From: Planifilum fimeticola
GTDB lineage: Bacteria > Bacillota > Bacilli > Thermoactinomycetales > DSM-44946
Direction: 5' to 3'
Assembly (NCBI RefSeq): GCF_003001905.1
Contig: NZ_PVNE01000004.1
Coordinates: forward strand, 62,001-126,000
Length of the DNA stretch: 64,000 bases
In this document: positions 63,387-64,000 of the stretch, in pieces
How positions within the stretch are numbered: position 1 is the first letter of the stretch
Layout: each line of letters begins with the position of its first letter
Notes under the pieces: generated by a model
What the model was told of the DNA's origin: nothing
Seen by the model: the letters and a program-made list of their open reading frames with translations, nothing else
Databases searched by the model: none
Translations under genes and position numbers: made by a program

Positions 63387-63482
63387 CGTCGGATCGCTTC
63401 CTCCTCTCGGTGCACAAATCATAAATTCTTCATTTAAACAGTATTTCCTGCCCACCCCGTATGTAGAAGAAGACCCCGACCG

Positions 63483-63509
63483 AAAAAAGCGGGGATGTTC
63501 CCCGCTTTT
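63483..63509 (-). terminator. Intrinsic terminator between rpsO and pnp
   Basis: Eleven-base arms AAAAGCGGGGA / TCCCCGCTTTT with a 3-base loop and a T-run on the minus strand, directly after the rpsO stop. Confidence 0.9.
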
Positions 63510-63512
63510 CCG

Positions 63513-63782
63513 TCACCTTCTCAGACCCAGCTTCTCAATCAGTTTACGGTACCTTGTAATGTCCTTGTTCTTCAGGTAGTTGAGCAGGTTGCGCCGCTGA
63601 CCGACCATTTTCAACAAACCCCGGCGGGAGTGGTGATCCTTCTTGTGCTCCCGCAAGTGCTCGTTCAATTCGTTGATGCGTTCGGTCAAGATGGCGACTT
63701 GCACTTCAGGGGATCCGGTATCGTTTTCGTGGATCTTAAATTCCTCGATGATCTGCCGTTTCCGCTCTTGGGACAACGCCAT
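63513..63782 (-). CDS. rpsO: 30S ribosomal protein S15
   Basis: Primary 16S rRNA-binding protein of the 30S platform. The 89 residues match S15 at full length: [59 protein letters not shown] and [20 protein letters not shown]. The ATG follows GGAGGTG. A structured leader with a strong promoter lies upstream, as expected for S15 autoregulation. Confidence 0.99.
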   Translation of the reverse strand: MALSQERKRQIIEEFKIHENDTGSPEVQVAILTERINELNEHLREHKKDHHSRRGLLKMVGQRRNLLNYLKNKDITRYRKLIEKLGLRR

Positions 63783-63810
63783 CTTTTACACCTCCTCGTT
63801 TTCTAAACCC

Positions 63811-63923
63811 CTTGACCCAGAAGATCGCCGAGGCCCTCGATCACCCGCGTCAAGGTTTGTTGGAATCCGGCGGCTGAGCCGCCGCCTCGATTAATTATAG
63901 CACAGTCCGCGCCGGGGAGCCAA
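63811..63923 (-). promoter_or_regulatory. rpsO promoter and putative S15-responsive leader
   Basis: Minus strand -35 TTGGCT (63923-63918), 18-base spacer, extended -10 TGCTATAAT (-10 at 63899-63894). The leader then has a GGCGGC / GCCGCC hairpin (63869-63883) and a long-range CCTTGAC / GTCAAGG pairing (63811-63817 with 63849-63855) enclosing a GATCG / CGATC stem. The layout suits translational feedback by S15, which is known for other bacteria; specific contacts are inferred. Confidence 0.6.
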
Positions 63924-64000
63924 TTGGAAGCCCAATTTTTCAACAAGCTTCTATCGCATGATAAAATTATTCCCTCGTACCGGATTCAATTTCCGGCCAA

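Overview
The window is a 64 kb piece of a chromosome from an endospore-forming, Gram-positive bacterium (Bacillota, order Bacillales). The evidence is the sporulation gene set (cotE, spoVS, spoIIIE, spoVFA/spoVFB, a ymxH-type gene, a Spo0E-type phosphatase) and a gene order that largely follows the Bacillus subtilis stretch rpsO-pnp-ylxY-mlpA-dut-ymxH-spoVF-asd-dapG-dapA-rnjB-tepA-ylzJ-spoIIIE-nup-ymfF/H/I/J/K-rodZ-pgsA-cinA-recA-recX-rny-ymdB-spoVS-tdh-kbl-miaB-ymcA-cotE-mutS-mutL. The DNA is visibly GC-rich for that order and uses many TTG and GTG starts. A high-GC, perhaps thermophilic family such as Thermoactinomycetaceae is my inference, not a demonstration. Almost everything is on the minus strand; only two genes (24738-25049 and 39894-41465) are on the plus strand. 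No tRNA, rRNA, insertion sequence, prophage or CRISPR array was seen.

Reading along the minus strand (high to low coordinates): (1) 64000-58100: rpsO with a structured leader, pnp, the polysaccharide-deacetylase-like ylxY, the M16 peptidase mlpA, dut, and a small Spo0E-like gene. (2) 58000-50780: ymxH, dipicolinate synthase A/B behind a SigK-type promoter, the aspartate/lysine genes asd-dapG-dapA that feed dipicolinate and diaminopimelate, then RNase J. (3) 50700-41490: tepA-ylzJ, spoIIIE, a GntR regulator and a BMP-type nucleoside ABC importer. (4) 41465-39894: a plus-strand exported phosphatase-like gene. (5) 39720-34980: paired M16 peptidases ymfF/ymfH, ymfI, ymfJ, ymfK. (6) 34943-30016: four consecutive RodZ-like genes where B. 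subtilis has one. (7) 29924-25092: rimO, pgsA, cinA, a DEAD-box helicase. (8) 25049-22805: plus-strand MIP18 gene; recA with a LexA-box candidate; recX. (9) 22798-19432: an Mre11/SbcD-like nuclease and an SbcC/Rad50-like ATPase split over two or three reading frames. (10) 19043-16290: rny, ymdB, spoVS with a SigH-type promoter. (11) 16219-7308: a dipeptidase, 2-oxoacid:ferredoxin oxidoreductase, an MBL hydrolase, a 5'-nucleotidase, then tdh-kbl. (12) 7018-1: miaB, ymcA, cotE, an amidoligase-domain gene with its own SigK-type promoter, mutS and the start of mutL.

Themes: RNA decay (pnp, rnjB, rny, ricA, DEAD helicase), DNA repair (mutSL, recAX, Mre11/Rad50-like), and mother-cell sporulation functions. 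The most unusual items are the amidoligase next to cotE (a degenerate ATP-grasp segment fused to a phage-type COOH-NH2 ligase domain, behind a near-perfect SigK promoter), the four-fold RodZ array, and the split SbcC-like ATPase operon between recX and rny.
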